Source: Styela clava (Eukaryota; Chordata; Ascidiacea; Stolidobranchia; Styelidae). From it: a stretch of DNA of 64,000 bases. Where the stretch lies: the NCBI RefSeq assembly GCF_964204865.1, contig NC_135263.1:7256501-7320500 (forward strand), read 5' to 3'. Shown in pieces: positions 1 to 13,541 of this stretch; positions within the stretch are counted from its first letter, which is position 1; the number at the start of each line of letters is the position of its first letter. The position numbers and the translations under genes were made by a program. Under the pieces are notes generated by a model. That model did no database searches. It had not been told where the DNA came from and worked only from the letters and a program-made list of their open reading frames with translations.

Positions 1-19
1 TATCCTGTTTTCATTACAG

Positions 20-3000
20 ATTGTCTACGTCACCGCCACACTTCCTATCGCCATGTTAATCGTGGTGATTGTGCGTGGTGTGACTCTTGACGGAGCTGGA
101 GCGGGAATAGCTGTCTATCTGAAACCAAATATCACAAAACTGGGAGAAGTCGAAGTAAGACTACTGTTTTTAAATTTAAACAAGCAGAATGCTAAATTCA
201 AACAAACAGAATGCTATTTTGATCGATGGCCACATATTTACTGTTTCGCAATGCAGCGATATAGTTGTGATCTTCTTGTGATTGTAAAATTTTGGCAAAT
301 GATTGTATGAGCATTTAGACTTGCATAATTTTGCATACTCCACATAAACCAAATGCTTGTAGAAGAACTTCAGTCAAACACTTTTAAATGCAAGTGTGTA
401 AATTGGGTAATCAATCACTTTTTGCATTTATAGTGTCTTGTAGATATTTGCGTAATCTTAGAATTTTCATTTAATTTGATATAATTGAGGCATTTCGCTA
501 GTTTCCTCCCTGCCAAGATAAGGTTTGGTTTTAAAATAAAACAGTTGCACCGAACCTTCAGAGGCACTCAGAAACATAGGCAACTCATCAGGATACCACA
601 GGCAAACTAACAAAGAATTTAGTGGCAACTTAGAGATTTATAAGTTATAACTGTATACAATGGTTTTGTATCACGCCGCTCTATGAAAAGAGCCCTATTT
701 AGAAGGTCAAGAAACCCTTTAAATTTAGCATAGTCGAACGAAAATTCTAAGGAAAACAATTTTAGTACTTTATTTTTGTGAGGTAATTTTCGAAAACAAA
801 AAATGAAGAGTATTACACATTTATTGTTGAAACGGCATAGCACGTAATGTTTGAGTCATTTTGCGTTTCCGCAATATAAACAGTCGTTGTATGACGTAAC
901 AGAGCGGAAAAGTACTGAGGACATCCCCAGTACTTAAGAAGTTTGCCGTAAAGCAAAATAAGTAGGAGTTAGTGATGTTTTAGAGCAATTCAATACCATT
1001 TGCAAAAATTATCTATAGTACTCTCTAACAAAATATAACCATACCTCCAGGTATGGACAGACGCTGCTTCTCAAGTTCTATTCTCACTCGGAGTTTGTGG
1101 GGGAGGAATCGCAACATTGAGCCAATTTAACAAATTTAATCATAATTTTTACAGGTGAATAATTGATTTTATTTGATATAGAAACGTAAAAAATAAAAAT
1201 AAAAAAAGTAAAAAAATAGGTATAATTTTAAAATTAATTCAGTGAATTGTTGCGCTATTTTACGCTACTTTTACTTAATTGAAGTATCCTAATATTTGAA
1301 AATCAACATCCATAAATTAGTAATAATTAAGTAGTGTTATGAGAAAATCACTATTCTTTCCATATTATTCTGATGCAAAATTCAGTATTGATAATTTTGT
1401 CATCCAGGCATGTACGAGGTCAAACTTTATCTTTTATTATTGCACCGTGCGCGATATCAAAACTAAACAAAAATCACATGTAACAATGATTGAAGTATTA
1501 TTTTGATCATTAATTTACATTTCTACATTATTTCACCCAGGGATTCGGTCATTCTTGTTCTTGCCAACGGCGGAGTCAGTTTTCTTTCCGGATTTGCAAC
1601 ATTCTCAATTCTCGGATTTTTGGCTCACGCCAAGGTGGTGTATTTAGTATTATGTTTTATTCATTTTTTTATTTTTTTAAAATAAACAAAAGATCTCACG
1701 TCACACACTCGATCGAGCCTGACAGCCGATTATCGTGTCGTGGCCCAACGGCCTTCGTAAAACTATAAAGCTTTTGAGTCAAAAGTAAAGCAATGGTGCT
1801 TTTCCGAGCTGTAGTTCAAACAGATTCATTTACGAGGTAAAAATTAAATTAACCCAGCTTTAAATAAAGATTGGACGCAGCATAGTACAGAAATATTTCC
1901 ACTAATTGCTCAATGTTGAATAAATATCAGATAATAAAACATGAAAAACTAGTATAAAGGAATTCAAGCCAAAGAATAACTTAAACCGTTTAATTTACAG
2001 GTGTGTGTGCTTAATTGAAAATAATATTTTTGGCCGTCGCTAACAGACCAAATTATATATATATTTTTCTTGTTTACATCAGAATACCACCGTTGATGCT
2101 GTAGCAGAATCAGGTCCAGGACTTGTTTATATTGCATATCCGACAGCCCTGTCATTATTACCCCTACCACAACTATGGTGTGCTTTGTTCTTCATTATGT
2201 TGTTATTGTTGGGATTCGACAGTTTGGTGAGTTTTTATCTTCTGACTACCGGGAAAAATTAACTTTCAGTTAGAAATGCATCACGGTTAATGGCAACTTT
2301 GCAATCGGGACACATTGAGGCGTCTGAAAAGAAATTTTAATGCTGCATTTGTATTTTGAATTAATTTCCTCTGACAAGAACGCGTGTATATGTGACTGGA
2401 GGTTTTATATGTCGGAACAGAATTTGGATATGTGGAATATGGTGCTAGATTGACCGTCTCCAAATCATAAAATAGAGTTCTCAGTAATAATGTTGCCAGC
2501 AATTTAGTTTATATATTGTATTGTGCGGTCTTTACGATAAAAATAAATATAGATCCCGTAAATACCGTTGAATGTCGTCAATTCGCTACAAATTTCAGTA
2601 CATTCTTGTGGCAACAATACAAAACGAATATTGTCGTTTCTCTTTTTATCCTCTTATATGCTACTATTATTCTTTTTAGTTCGTTTACCAAGAAACACTC
2701 ATGTCGTGTTTGAAAGATCAATATCCAGAATGTTTCAAATTTAAATGGGCACGTGAGATATGGACGGCGGTTGCTTCTGTTATTCTTCTAATACTTGGCC
2801 TTCCAATGGTTACCAGGGTAAGCTTGAAGTAGGATTTGCGCAGGAAGAGCGAATAGCGAATTTAGTGTCGATTAATGAATTTCCTAATCTTTGCAGGGTG
2901 GAATGTACGTTCTGAATCTCTTCAATACTTACGCAGTCACTGGTTGGTGTTTGTACTTCATATCTCTCGTCGAGTTTATTGCTATAGGATGGGCTTATGG

Positions 3001-4439
3001 AGCAGACAGATTTTGTGATAATATGAAATCAATGTTAGGTTTCGATATCCCAAGATTGTGGTTTAAAATTTGTTGTAAATATGTTGGACCTGTGATTTCA
3101 ACGGTAAGTAATGATGAGAGTCAGAAAACAAACATGTTTAAATTACGCCAGATTGCAATTTTGTCATAGATAGATAATTTATTTACATAAGTTTGCTGAT
3201 GCTGAGTCAAAATTCCGTTTTTAGTTGTACAGATCACATTATTTTATTCTTGACCACAAATATTTGTATATTCAGACTCTGATGATTTACTCCCTCGCAT
3301 CATACCGAACTCTAAAATACGGTAAATCTTACACTTATCCTGTATGGGCGGATGTATTCGGTTGGATGACTGCATTAACCTCCATGTTGACAATACCAAT
3401 AACCATTGCTTATGTTTTATGGAGGGCTGATGGAAGAAACCTGATTGAGGTGAGAGTAGTGGAACATATGCACAGCACAATATATCAGAAAAGCCACTCT
3501 GGCTTTGCTTCATATCGCGCTCATTGTTCGTCCAAGTAAGCCCCACGGAATGAAAAACCGCCTAATACAGCGGTTCCCAAACTTTTTGTTCGCGCGGTGC
3601 CATTTTACCAGGGAAAAAAATCACGGCGCACTTACACGAAAAAGAAATGCTGCTTTCAAACAAAATTCTATTTTGTGATCGTTAATGTGTACTTTGTGTT
3701 TTTTAAAGTTTGTACACATGTGGGTCTATGTAATATCATTTGAAATGCTAAAAAAATCCCTCATGTTCGCTAAACTCGATTCAGCAGATAAATGGACTGC
3801 AGATCACAAAATTCCAGCAAATAGTGGGTACCTATATTGTTACGTAACAATAGAGGCAGACAAAAAGTAAACGACATAGAAAGGGGTAATGAATTTATTG
3901 ATTCATATAGACAGCATTTGAAAGAAGAAACAATTAAACTTTTAAAATAAATACAATCCTTAGAATATTCAATCATATTTCAGTTATGTTTATCACAATT
4001 ATGTTAATTTTCGCGGCGCACCTAGCAACTCGTCACGGCACACTAGTGCGCCGCGGCGTACCTTCTGGGACCGGCTGGCCTAATATGTAGCAGGCAGACG
4101 AAGTATTGAATAAAGGTCTATTAACGAAAGTCTAACCTAATGATAAGTCTATGAGTAGGAATAACACAGTTGGATGAACATTCTGTAAATTATTTTTCAA
4201 AAAGTCACAGCTTTTGGCCATTCTATGAGAAATTATAACAGAGAGTAGTCTCTAAATTTAGGACCAGGAAGCAACCAACACATTATTTTCAGGCGACATG
4301 CACTGAATATAAATACTTTATGTTTTAGAAAATCAAGAATTCATTGAGCGAGCCTGGCATTAGCAGAAGAGCGGCTGAATATGGAGACAAGATGGAACTC
4401 GAGGCGTTGAACCCAACTGCTGTTAAAGTTGATATGTGA
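20..4439 (+). CDS. SLC6 family Na+/Cl- dependent transporter, 3' part (8 exons)
   Basis: Exons: 20-154, 1051-1154, 1541-1634, 2083-2226, 2680-2817, 2897-3103, 3276-3449, 4329-4439. All joins have AG acceptors, GT donors and matching phase, giving 368 codons then TGA. The family is clear from short landmarks: VYVTATLP and VRGVTLDGA (TM5 and the following loop), VWTDAASQVLFSLG (TM6), SQFNKFNHN (TM7), AESGPGL, FIMLLLLGFDS (TM8), GGMYVLNLF, YGADRFCDN and SYTYPVWAD. This is a plasma-membrane symporter that moves an amino acid, amine or osmolyte with Na+. TM1-TM5 lie upstream of the window, so the main substrate-site residues are unseen and the substrate cannot be named; the visible part is compatible with GABA, taurine, creatine or glycine type branches. 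The last exon is a short 36-residue cytoplasmic tail. I saw no clear AATAAA close after the stop. Confidence 0.93.
3568..4077. mobile_element. hAT-type non-autonomous element in the SLC6 last intron
   Basis: The element starts CAGCGGTTCCCAAACTTTTT and ends with an imperfect inverted end (GGTCCCAGAAGGTAC on the other strand). It is flanked on both sides by the same 8-bp sequence GCCTAATA (3560-3567 and 4078-4085), the target-site duplication length of hAT transposons. It is 510 bp long with no transposase ORF, so it would need a transposase from elsewhere. The perfect duplication suggests a fairly recent insertion. Confidence 0.85.
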
Positions 4440-4785
4440 ACGTTGTGAACGTCTTTTCCCAATTAATATATAACGCTATTAATTCCAATTTTACTTTTTA
4501 TTTGTAAAACTTTCGTTCATAAAATTGGATTCCGTGATTCAACGTTTTAGTGGACGCGTTCACTCGAAAAGTTTTTGCTGTATTGGGCTTTTTATGATAT
4601 CACTATAACAAGAAAATTTGGTTTCCAAATGTAGAAAAATAATTTTTAATTTACCGCTTAATCTGAATGTGCATTATTCAGATCTCATTTTTTTTTTGGA
4701 ACAGTCAATAATACAAATTAATATTATTAAATATTAATATTTCATATTCGTAAACCTTTAGATGTTACATAACTTACAGTTTGAT

Positions 4786-5041
4786 TGGTGCAAAACGGAC
4801 GGAGATTTTGTTAAATTTTGATATCAAAACAGGCTAAGTTTGCATTGTCTGTCTCTGTTCTATGTCAATCAACCACAATGTATAATAAAAGCCAACCTGA
4901 CTCGGTTTCGCTCATTGTTCGTCGAAGTACGCTCAACTTTCAGCTTAAATGGTACAAAACTGATGGGATATTTCGTTGATTTTGTTGAATATTGATATTA
5001 AACAATCTAAATTTGCATTTACCTCTGTTCTACGTCAATCT
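4786..5041. repeat. diverged two-copy tandem repeat
   Basis: Two related stretches of about 90 bp (near 4786-4876 and 4950-5041) share the order TTGGTGCAAAAC / ATGGTACAAAAC, a TTTTGTT...TTGATAT block, TTTGCATT, and CTCTGTTCTAYGTCAATC. Between them is a GCTCATTGTTCGTC motif that also occurs near 3519 in the SLC6 region. This looks like an old local duplication or fragments of a dispersed repeat. No coding signal. Confidence 0.5.
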
Positions 5042-7902
5042 TGATATTTTTTAGTTTTTATAAAGTAAAAAGTATTTGAAAGTATATAAATAAAGTAATT
5101 GCGATGTATAGTCTCTCTAAACTTAGCGAAACTTCGATTCTTAGAATAGTACTTTTGATGTGAGAATTTAGTATCTTTATTTTGTACAATAATCGAGATT
5201 GAGCCAATCCTAATAAAATCTGATTTTTAAATTTGAAATATGAATTATTTGTTTCAACGTAGACGGAGGTACTGTGACAAGGGGGTCATTTAGGATTTGT
5301 GAAAGAGAAATGAATGTTTCAAATTCATTACAGAAATATTATCACGCTCACTCAGATATAGGTATAACATTTGAGATTGTCATATGGCACTCAAATTATG
5401 TATCTATGAAAATTTCAACAATAGATTTAATTTTACTATGAAGATGTGGATAATCCACGTTGTGAGATTATATATATATATATATGTTTAATGTTTATGC
5501 TCTCCTTTTCTCTAAAAAGTTGATTTCCATGATTTAGTTTAGAGCATTTCACGTCTAAGCTTTGTATGGACATTATATTTTTGTATAACTAAATCGGAGA
5601 CTATGCGAAATCTCATGTAGCGGATTTTTTTATTCTGTTTGCCAATCCGCGCGCTTTAGGAAGGACAATGTGCGACTTGGCGTCTCATTACCAAGACGCT
5701 GCAATCGTTGCTGAACATTGCTAGGTTCAATAAGCCTTGGCCTAAGCAAAATTTTGTTGCCGGCCCGCGAGGTCATTTGATTTGATGTTACCGGTCCTCT
5801 AAGGTAGAATGGTTGGGAATCACTGCTCTAAGACTACTGCAATTCAACACGAATAATGAATAGTTTAAAAATACAATTGTGCCAAGACCTAATACTTTAC
5901 TTGCTGTTGTCAGTTCGAAATCTTGCCCACAACTAATTTGTAAACTTGCCAGTTCGAACAACAATGACAATGTTTAGACGGAGATGAAGTGCCATGATCT
6001 TAATATGACTTCACGGGTATGAATAAGGCGTTCGCTGAGCACGTTATGGCCTACGTTGGTCAGCAATAAATCTAACTGCATGAGCCATTTTGTTAATCAA
6101 TAATATTCGGGGTAAAACAACGAGGCCAAGAGAACACTTTTAAAAATTCCATTTCTTCTTTCGACAAAAACAATTAAGCAAAACAATCCAAAATGTCCCT
6201 TTATTGTTTTAAAAGATTTGAGTGGAAGACTGTCGCAACTTTGATCATGACTTCACTAACGTCTGGCTGCTGAGCATATTTTTAACAAGGTTGTAACGAA
6301 ATTAAGCGTGAAAGGATCGCTGTATCATTCACAATTTAGTACTGACTGACGAATATCAACATGTAGGAACAATAAAACGTCTTTTATTATGTTCTTCGTC
6401 TTATCAGATTCTATTCTAACAGTCATCGGATTTTACTAGTGCCATTTTCTCCAGCTGTTCAGTGAAAGTTTAATTCGGAGTAACGTTATGCAAACTTTCC
6501 TAAGGAAAATTCATCCTTAATGATTTTTTGTCATCATCAAGACGCAGCATAGTTGAGATTATGATATGAACATAACATGTGCAGGATTATTAAGGATGAA
6601 AGAGTAAGAAATTGATTAATAATGGCATCCGGGAGTCCAGTTTTCTTCTCAAATTGAATTCTTATCAAAGAACCAAAATCGTATTGCAGTCTAAGCAGAA
6701 TAAGTTAGGCTCAGATAACCTTAATATTATATATTTATATTTCTTTGTTGAGAGTCGGACTTCAACGCAATATATTTAATTAAAATTGGAGTAAACGAAA
6801 TTCGCGTAATTCGCATGTATTTACTTTTTTTTCAGTCAAGTTGTTCTAATTGTGCTTTCGGTGTAAGTTAATTATTATGACTGACCACCATGAGAATATC
6901 TGAGGAAATTCCACTCTTATATTTATTTGTTGGTAAGTCATTTTGTATTACTCTGACCTAAATTTAACTAATTGAAGATATATAACAAAGAACAATTTTT
7001 TTTTCGACGGAAGATGCCACGTAACTGTACTTTTTAAAAGATCGCTATACACAATATCTCCCTTTATGTTCAAATATTTTTGTTTGTCTTTACATGGGTT
7101 AGCATTTGAAATATTTGTGGGTTTAGTATTAAAATTAGTGTGTGTGAATGTAAAATTGAATTTTTTTTTTAATTTTTTTTTCAGCATATCAGACAAAAAA
7201 TGTGAAATGTAACCGTAATATTTAAACTATATCTGCAGTAAATGGATTTATAGCATCACCAACATACAAAAATAGTTTTGAATCAGGGGAATGCATTTAC
7301 TTTGAGTTTCATGGGGATGAATCCTAACTCTACACTTCTGGTCGTTGTGAAAGAAAACAAGCTAATATTTGTTAAATCTAACAACAAACTAATTACTTTG
7401 GCTAACTTAGCGCGAAAAGCTTTTTATACAAAAAAGTATCCCCAGGATATACCACAGTTTAGTTTGAAAGTAACATTTACACTCAAATGTGGGTAAATTT
7501 GAGTTTTTATCTCATTTAAAAAGCCCAAACAAGCCCAAGACAAATTGAAAGAAGACTTTAATAAAGGCATCTTGTAGATTGAATTAGCACGAGAATTAGT
7601 TGGATTGCATGGACTTGTTATTGCCGCAAACAGAATGGAAGATTATACAGTGCAGTAAACTCAGTTCCGCAAGTTTAGGTTTGAGTATGACACAGTTAAT
7701 GGAAGACACATTCGTCATATTATGGACCCAAACGCAATATTGTCCAAATGTAAAAGATTTTTTCAATTCTGTTTTGACCAATTGGTGCCTCCGTTTTGTA
7801 TGTTCACCTCTATAAAGCTACAAACATTATTTAGTGAAAATATAATATTGATCATATACTATATCTCAAATATCTGTATGTTGGCCACGAACGTAATGTA
7901 TC
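5042..7902. other. intergenic, no gene seen
   Basis: AT-rich sequence with short spurious ORFs in both strands. A GGCCCGCGAGGTCATT stretch near 5762 and a terminal GGTTGGGAATCACTG at about 5812-5826 resemble the right end of a hAT element. A left end could not be fixed, so this fragment is not called separately. Nothing else supportable. Confidence 0.5.
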
Positions 7903-8317
7903 ATATCGTCACGCTAATAACCGAATTGCGTAAGTCATTTTTAGCAGTTTTGAGAAAAACGTAAAAAACTTTCTAATGATATTGTTATGTCATTGAGAGT
8001 CAATAATAGTCAATAGCCATGGTTCAATTTTTTGATCGTAGCCGGATTTAAGTTAATTTGTATGACGCAGTTAAGTGACGTCATAATGGCGCACTGTCAC
8101 AATAGTCATGCGTTAACAATGATAATTCATTATGACGAAACAATTGCACAAATGTGCATGTCATACTAAATCTCCATTTTTATGGGTTTCGGAATTCATA
8201 AAATGCAATCTGAGTTAACAGACAGGTGCGCAGCATTACATAAATACCTATTTTATAAAAAAAAACTCAAAATCGCCAAAAACGACTTACGCAATTCGGT
8301 TATTAGCGTTACGATAT
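7903..8317. mobile_element. inverted-repeat element (MITE-like), about 415 bp
   Basis: The two ends form inverted arms of about 55-60 bp. The left arm reads ATATCGTCACGCTAATAACC, then CGAATTGCGTAAGTC. The right arm, read on the other strand, gives ATATCGTAACGCTAATAACC and the same continuation. Arms differ at only a few positions. The interior is AT-rich with a TGACGTCA-like site and no ORF of note. Length and structure fit a non-autonomous DNA transposon; no clear target duplication was found, so the superfamily is not assigned. Confidence 0.7.
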
Positions 8318-8728
8318 CTTCTAATTACAAAGATTTTAACATCCTCGACCACACCGTCCACACAGAGACTCGATATGTTTAAGCCACACCGTTTTGTAGT
8401 CATCAAAATTGCCTTTCTCCAGATTGACCTATAATAATTACGACAATTTTTGGATTCAGTTGATCACGTAACGATGACCTTATAACGCCATATGTGTTGA
8501 AACGCTCAAAATTTACAGAAGTTAATAGACACGAAAGTCAGCTTGCGACTAAAGCGAATATAGCTTGACATTCTTTTTTCTAATGTGGCCAAAATATGAG
8601 ATACGTTAGAGAGAGAAAGATAAAAACGCTTTTCCTCAAATAGACCAACAATCAACAGCATTGTTGACGCAACACAGTCGCAAACATGTTTTTCGCGTTT
8701 ATTATGGCGTTCGCCAAAAGGTGTGTTA

Positions 8729-8950
8729 TCACGGAAAATTTTTTTGATGAATTTGATTCTATATATATATTTTACAATTTTGGACGCTTGCTATTTCACA
8801 TAAAGTCGATTTAATTTTATATTTTAAAATTTGAAAAACCAAACCTGAAAATACCCTATCTTTTGTTTCGGAGTCATAAAAACTGCTATAATAATTACAT
8901 CTAATTTACCTTGATCTCACCTGTTTGTATAAACAGATTTGTTTTATATA
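8729..8950. repeat. dispersed repeat, second copy near 38895-39060
   Basis: Shared order of motifs with 38895-39060: TTATCACG, a T-rich run, AATTTGAT, CTATATATAT, then ACATAAAGTCGATTTA, then a stretch containing ATAATTA and a TATAAACA block. The copies are clearly related but diverged. Unknown repeat type. Confidence 0.5.
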
Positions 8951-9385
8951 TTTAGGTATTGGTTTTAGGTAGTTATACTGCATCCCACATTCCGACACCC
9001 ACAATACATCTGATATGATGTGCCCACTAATTTACATAACAGAAACCACATCAGAAATGCCTACTGAAGGCGACAGCGACATAGTGAAAACCAATACTAA
9101 AAAATAATAAATTTTCGAATATGTTAAATTTCTCTGATTAAAGCTTTTCTTTTGAAAATTCGAAATACGCTAGAAGATGATAATATATTTGTAGTTGGAT
9201 ATATATGGCTTCAATTGCATTAGTTTTTTTTAAAGTTCAACAATACACAACCATATATACCACTCATAATTATCCTCAATTTGCTTTTGGTGATTCTTTG
9301 TCTCTGGTGTTTTAATCATATATACACGACTGTAAGATACTGCAATAAAAATTTGAGTATTCTGCTCAAACTTTATGAGCTAGAG

Positions 9386-12011
9386 TTACATTCGTTTCCT
9401 CACGTACGGTACGATATTTTTAGGATTCTCAGTGCTCCATTCAATCCACGAACCGGAGTACAGCTTTGTTCTGGAATATTTAGAAACATACTTTTGAATA
9501 TTAAAGGAATAAATAAGTTTATATTGTTATCGAAATTTTCAGTCTCTTATGTCTCTAAAATATGATCGTCTTTCGTGATAGAAAAATTATTTCGACCCAT
9601 TTAGCAAAATGCGTGACTCCATTCTTCAAATAAGTACCGTAGTACCACACGCACATAAAGAAATTTCCCATCAAAATATCTCCTTATAGATACGGACATT
9701 ACAGAAAACATGAAGGCGTGCGTGCAATCAGTTTAAAAAAATAATGACTCACGGCACTTTCGACTTCAACAAGTTAGCAGCGACGAGAGCTCTTCTTCCA
9801 GATCTACAGTAGAGAACTATAAACTTTCTGCCGCACAAAATTTGACGAAAGTCCACGTGTTCTTCGAATTTTCCTACAACATATATAGCGTAATATGTTT
9901 CACACACTTTAGAACTTTTTATTGCGTCTAAATCTCTTTTGATGTATTTTGAGACTATATATAAATCGAACATGTTTTGCGCAAATTTGACAATATGATT
10001 GCTTTTAAAATAAAAGTACTGGGATGACATGATTGCTTCGGTTGTACGGTAAAAACTGTATTTACTGTATCTTTTATCTCTCTTTTTACTCACCGTTCGT
10101 GATGGTAACGAGGAAAGATGCTGGTATGTGACCATCAGCAAACTCTTGTGGTGTTCTTACATCAACAAGAACAAAATCAGTTCGGTTGTATTTGAGAAGA
10201 TCGTACAAATCATCATAAGACAGGCTTTGTACTGAACAGAAACATTAAATAGATAGCGAAAAATGATCATTGATTTAATGTGAAAATAAATATACTGATT
10301 TACAGCAGATCATTTTGATCACCCCCGACGGCAACGTAATAATTAATGATAACTCGTGGCAGAAGTATTCTTGTTGTTTGTCAACGTTGCCGCAGGCGGG
10401 CTTGCTATGATTAATTGCAGATAAAATCGACAGATTGCAATAGCTAGTGGTTGAATAGTTTGTAAATAACGCATGGATGTTTCTTCAAATTTACAACATG
10501 AATTATAAGTACTAGAACTCGAAAATGTGTCAAATTTTCAAATAGTAGTAATGAACATATTTTCTATATAAAGTACATCTCAATCATTTTAGCTGCCTTT
10601 TTAGAAATTGTTCTAATCAACCTTATATCGTCTCGGGATGGGTAAATTCTTATTCGTTTTATCTACCTCTTAATTCTCTCTATTGGAACCTCTAATCTGA
10701 GGCTTCGGTGATTACTATAATTGCATAATGGCAAATATTTCAACATAAAAAAAATATTTCTTACTTCCTTTGGACATCATCTGAAAAAGTAAAACATAAA
10801 ATTTAGAGCCAGCATTGAAATCGATAAACTTCAAGAGCTTTCAATAATGAGTTTTAAAGTTGCAATATTAAAGTCCATCGATTATATCGTAGCTATCGTT
10901 CTAAATTAGTTTACAATAAACAGGTAATAAATCTCGTTTGACTCCATTAGTTTAATGCAAGGATACCACTACATCGGGTACTCCCGTAGTATGTGTACCA
11001 GGTTAGGGTTAGGCCATACTTTTATTCCGAATTTCCTTATGTTTGTTCTATTATGAGTTTGGGGACTGTTTGTGTTAGCCAAGTGAATATACCCCCTTCC
11101 CGTAGGCTTCCGTCCCTTTCCACAACTTGATGTAAAGTAGGCGAACAAAATTAGTTACCTCCATATTGGTACACACACTTCTGGAGCCCCCATCATTCAA
11201 CGTGTAATAATATGAATTAATTTATTTTTGATATATTGTTTTTTTACGGAAGTCCTGATCACGGAAAAGTAATTTTTTTTTACTGATTAACATAAACCAG
11301 AACGAAATTTGTTTGTATGTCTAACCTCATTGTACTCCTCAATTTCTCCAGCACAGCCTCGATTGATCACGCCAGCTTCATCTGCCTTCATCTGCAAGAC
11401 GAATTGTAAATATAACTGAATGAATCTTAATACGCTAGGAACTAAATTCGAATCTCCAAACAATTGTGCTAAAAAAGTATGAAAATGTAGGAAATTAGCA
11501 CATTTTGCTTTTTCCAGATTTGAAAAAAAACTCTGTCCTAGGCCAGTTTTCGAAAGTGCACCTATGAATCATTTTATTGAATTTTTGTTGATAAATATAT
11601 TGATACATTTAATATGGAAGTTACCAGAAAGCTAATACTATGTTTCAGGCTATCAATTTTTTAAATATTTTCTCAGATGCTCAAGGGATTTGGTAATTCT
11701 TGTGTTTTATAACGGAACTTGATATGACATTCGATACAATTTTTTTAAAATTTGGCTGGAATTCTGCTGATATTGTGGTGACAATATTAGTCATGTTATC
11801 TTTGTGTTCAAATATTTTTCTTGTAATGATCTAGTCTAGTGTTTGCTTCAACAATATCACTTTATCTCACATTATTCTTTTCAAAACTCATCGACATGTC
11901 TTTATCCATATCGACATCACCATCCATGTCTTCGCCAGTAGGTTTCATGCTCACTTTATTAGACATCAACTTCAACATCATTACCACTAATAGCGCTGCG
12001 GCAGCTTTCAT
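9386..12011 (-). CDS. single-domain rhodanese (sulfurtransferase) with N-terminal signal or anchor segment
   Basis: Exons in transcript order: 12011-11871, 11391-11326, 10780-10765, 10231-10094, 9873-9753, 9470-9386. Phases match throughout, giving 188 residues and stop TAA. Residues 1-47 begin MKAAAALLVVMMLKL, a hydrophobic segment that would act as signal peptide or anchor, followed by a Met/Asp-rich spacer (DMDGDVDMDKDMSM). The rhodanese fold follows: LVDVRTPQEFADGHIPAS, the active-site loop CRSGRR with catalytic Cys143, and the terminal motif LYSGSWIEW, matching the YDGSW.EW end of rhodaneses. The family moves sulfane sulfur to acceptors such as cyanide, glutathione or thioredoxin; the acceptor here is unknown. 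Exon 3 is only 16 bp. The donor after exon 2 (GTTAGA) is weak, so the stretch between residues 48 and 75 is the least certain part. A secretory location is inferred from the N-terminus. Confidence 0.83.
10976..11190. mobile_element. small inverted-repeat element inside a rhodanese intron
   Basis: The left end reads GGGTACTCCCGTAGTATGTG and the right end, on the other strand, gives an imperfect match (GGGGCTCCAGAAGTGTGTG), followed on both sides by TACCA. A GGTTAGGGTTAGG stretch lies just inside the left end. The same end sequence, in a near-perfect hairpin form, occurs at 31187-31284, so this is a dispersed family. No ORF. Confidence 0.6.
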
Positions 12012-13541
12012 GGTTATTATTTGGATGAATTTGATTTACTGTAAAACGCACAAAATTTATCTACGTAGAAGCTCACCTTGTCATATAAAATATTACTCTC
12101 TAACATAATTAAACAAACCAACAGTGACTGGTTTTACAACAAATGGACACGAGGACGCATCTTATGGGTCAACGATAGGGATCTTTTGCTTACACCTTGT
12201 GTTTTATTCCACACTTTTAATGCTACTGCGGTGTAACAACACTCGCAATAAAGGGGAATCGGAGCTGTTACTTGAGATTAAAATTTTTAGTATACTCGAT
12301 GGAGGAAATAAAACCTCTTGCCTATCAGTCTTCTAACACGCATTTACAATTATTTGACCTAAGTAACTCAACAAGCTCTTCGATACAACATTTTCGCAAA
12401 AATTTATCGTACTTTCATCCTATCAGTTTATATCTATATAACCTTTCGTTGCATTTTTATCGTGGTGTCACATTATTGCCTTGGGCGTAAGAACACAAAT
12501 CGTGCTTTATATCTACATTGTTTTATAAGGCTGCTTTATTGTGAGTTATACGGCTTTTAACCTGAACATTTTTATTAGAACGTTAATATATTATTATACC
12601 TTTATCATAAACATGTCACTTGTTTTACATTACGTTCGAAAAGTTTATACATCCGCCGATCATAATCGTGGTGACTTTCGTGGCACAAGTGGTAACAACA
12701 AGCCAGTGGGAATTGTGTCATTATCAACAACATTTTTGTATTTAATTTTTGCACTGCGCACTTTGCAAAATGTTCAGAAATGCTTACTAATTCGTGGCGT
12801 ACATTTCACATTATCCCAATATCAATAAATAAATAAAATGAGGGCAGGTCTTTGTTCTCAGGCAAGGTGTCGATGTTTAGTGCCGGTTTCTATGAATTTG
12901 AAACCTGGTGTGATCGCATATCCCATTTTACCCCTGATTGAGTTAGATAAAAATAATTACATGATAATTTTTAGAGAGGTAAATGACTACCCAACTTCGT
13001 ATTTTAAGCGTCTTAAAGCACCAATATAACTCTTTATGTGGTATCGTTACTTTCACCTCATTGTATTCTACTATGCCTTTTGCGCAATCCCGCCTGCTAC
13101 TTCCAGTTCCATCCTATTTCATCTGTAATTACTATTTCGAGATTATTCGTCTATTTTGGCAGATTGTTACAAAATTGTTACAAAATTTTCCTCAAAATAT
13201 TAAAATAAAACGATGCCAAACGATTCCATCCCGCAAATTTAAACTGCTAATACTTTAAACCTTGATATAATTTATTCTAATTCACGCACGACTAGGAAAT
13301 TTTCATGCCTTGTTAATATATTATATAATTTGTTTGATTAATACTGTGCAATGAAGTACAATGCCAGGCTGCTAATAAAGAAGTGACATACCGACAACAG
13401 CTTTCTTAATTTGTATTCATAGAAGTTTCCGACAAAGGATTTGGAGAATAGTTTCAGTTTAAACCATGTAGGGTACACCTTTACCATCGTCGTTCTACGA
13501 CCTAGGACAACTGTACTCAACAACAAAATAATGGTTCCATT
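12012..13541. other. upstream of the rhodanese gene, no gene assigned
   Basis: The + strand carries four overlapping open frames of 70-95 codons (12124-13258), T- and Ile-rich, without recognisable domains or convincing splice sites; I treat them as chance ORFs. The stretch probably holds the rhodanese promoter, but no clear element was identified. Confidence 0.4.

Noticed and set aside
3225..3275. Upstream extension of the SLC6 exon at 3276 in the same frame
   Set aside because: A good TTCAG acceptor at 3275 and family alignment place the exon start at 3276; the extension is intron.
10998..11011. Telomere-like TTAGGGTTAGG
   Set aside because: Only about two hexamers, located inside a dispersed inverted-repeat element; similar AACCCTAACC occurs in the copy at 31220. 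Not an interstitial telomere.
12124..13258. Cluster of overlapping + strand ORFs
   Set aside because: Several frames open at once in T-rich sequence, non-standard starts, no recognisable protein family.
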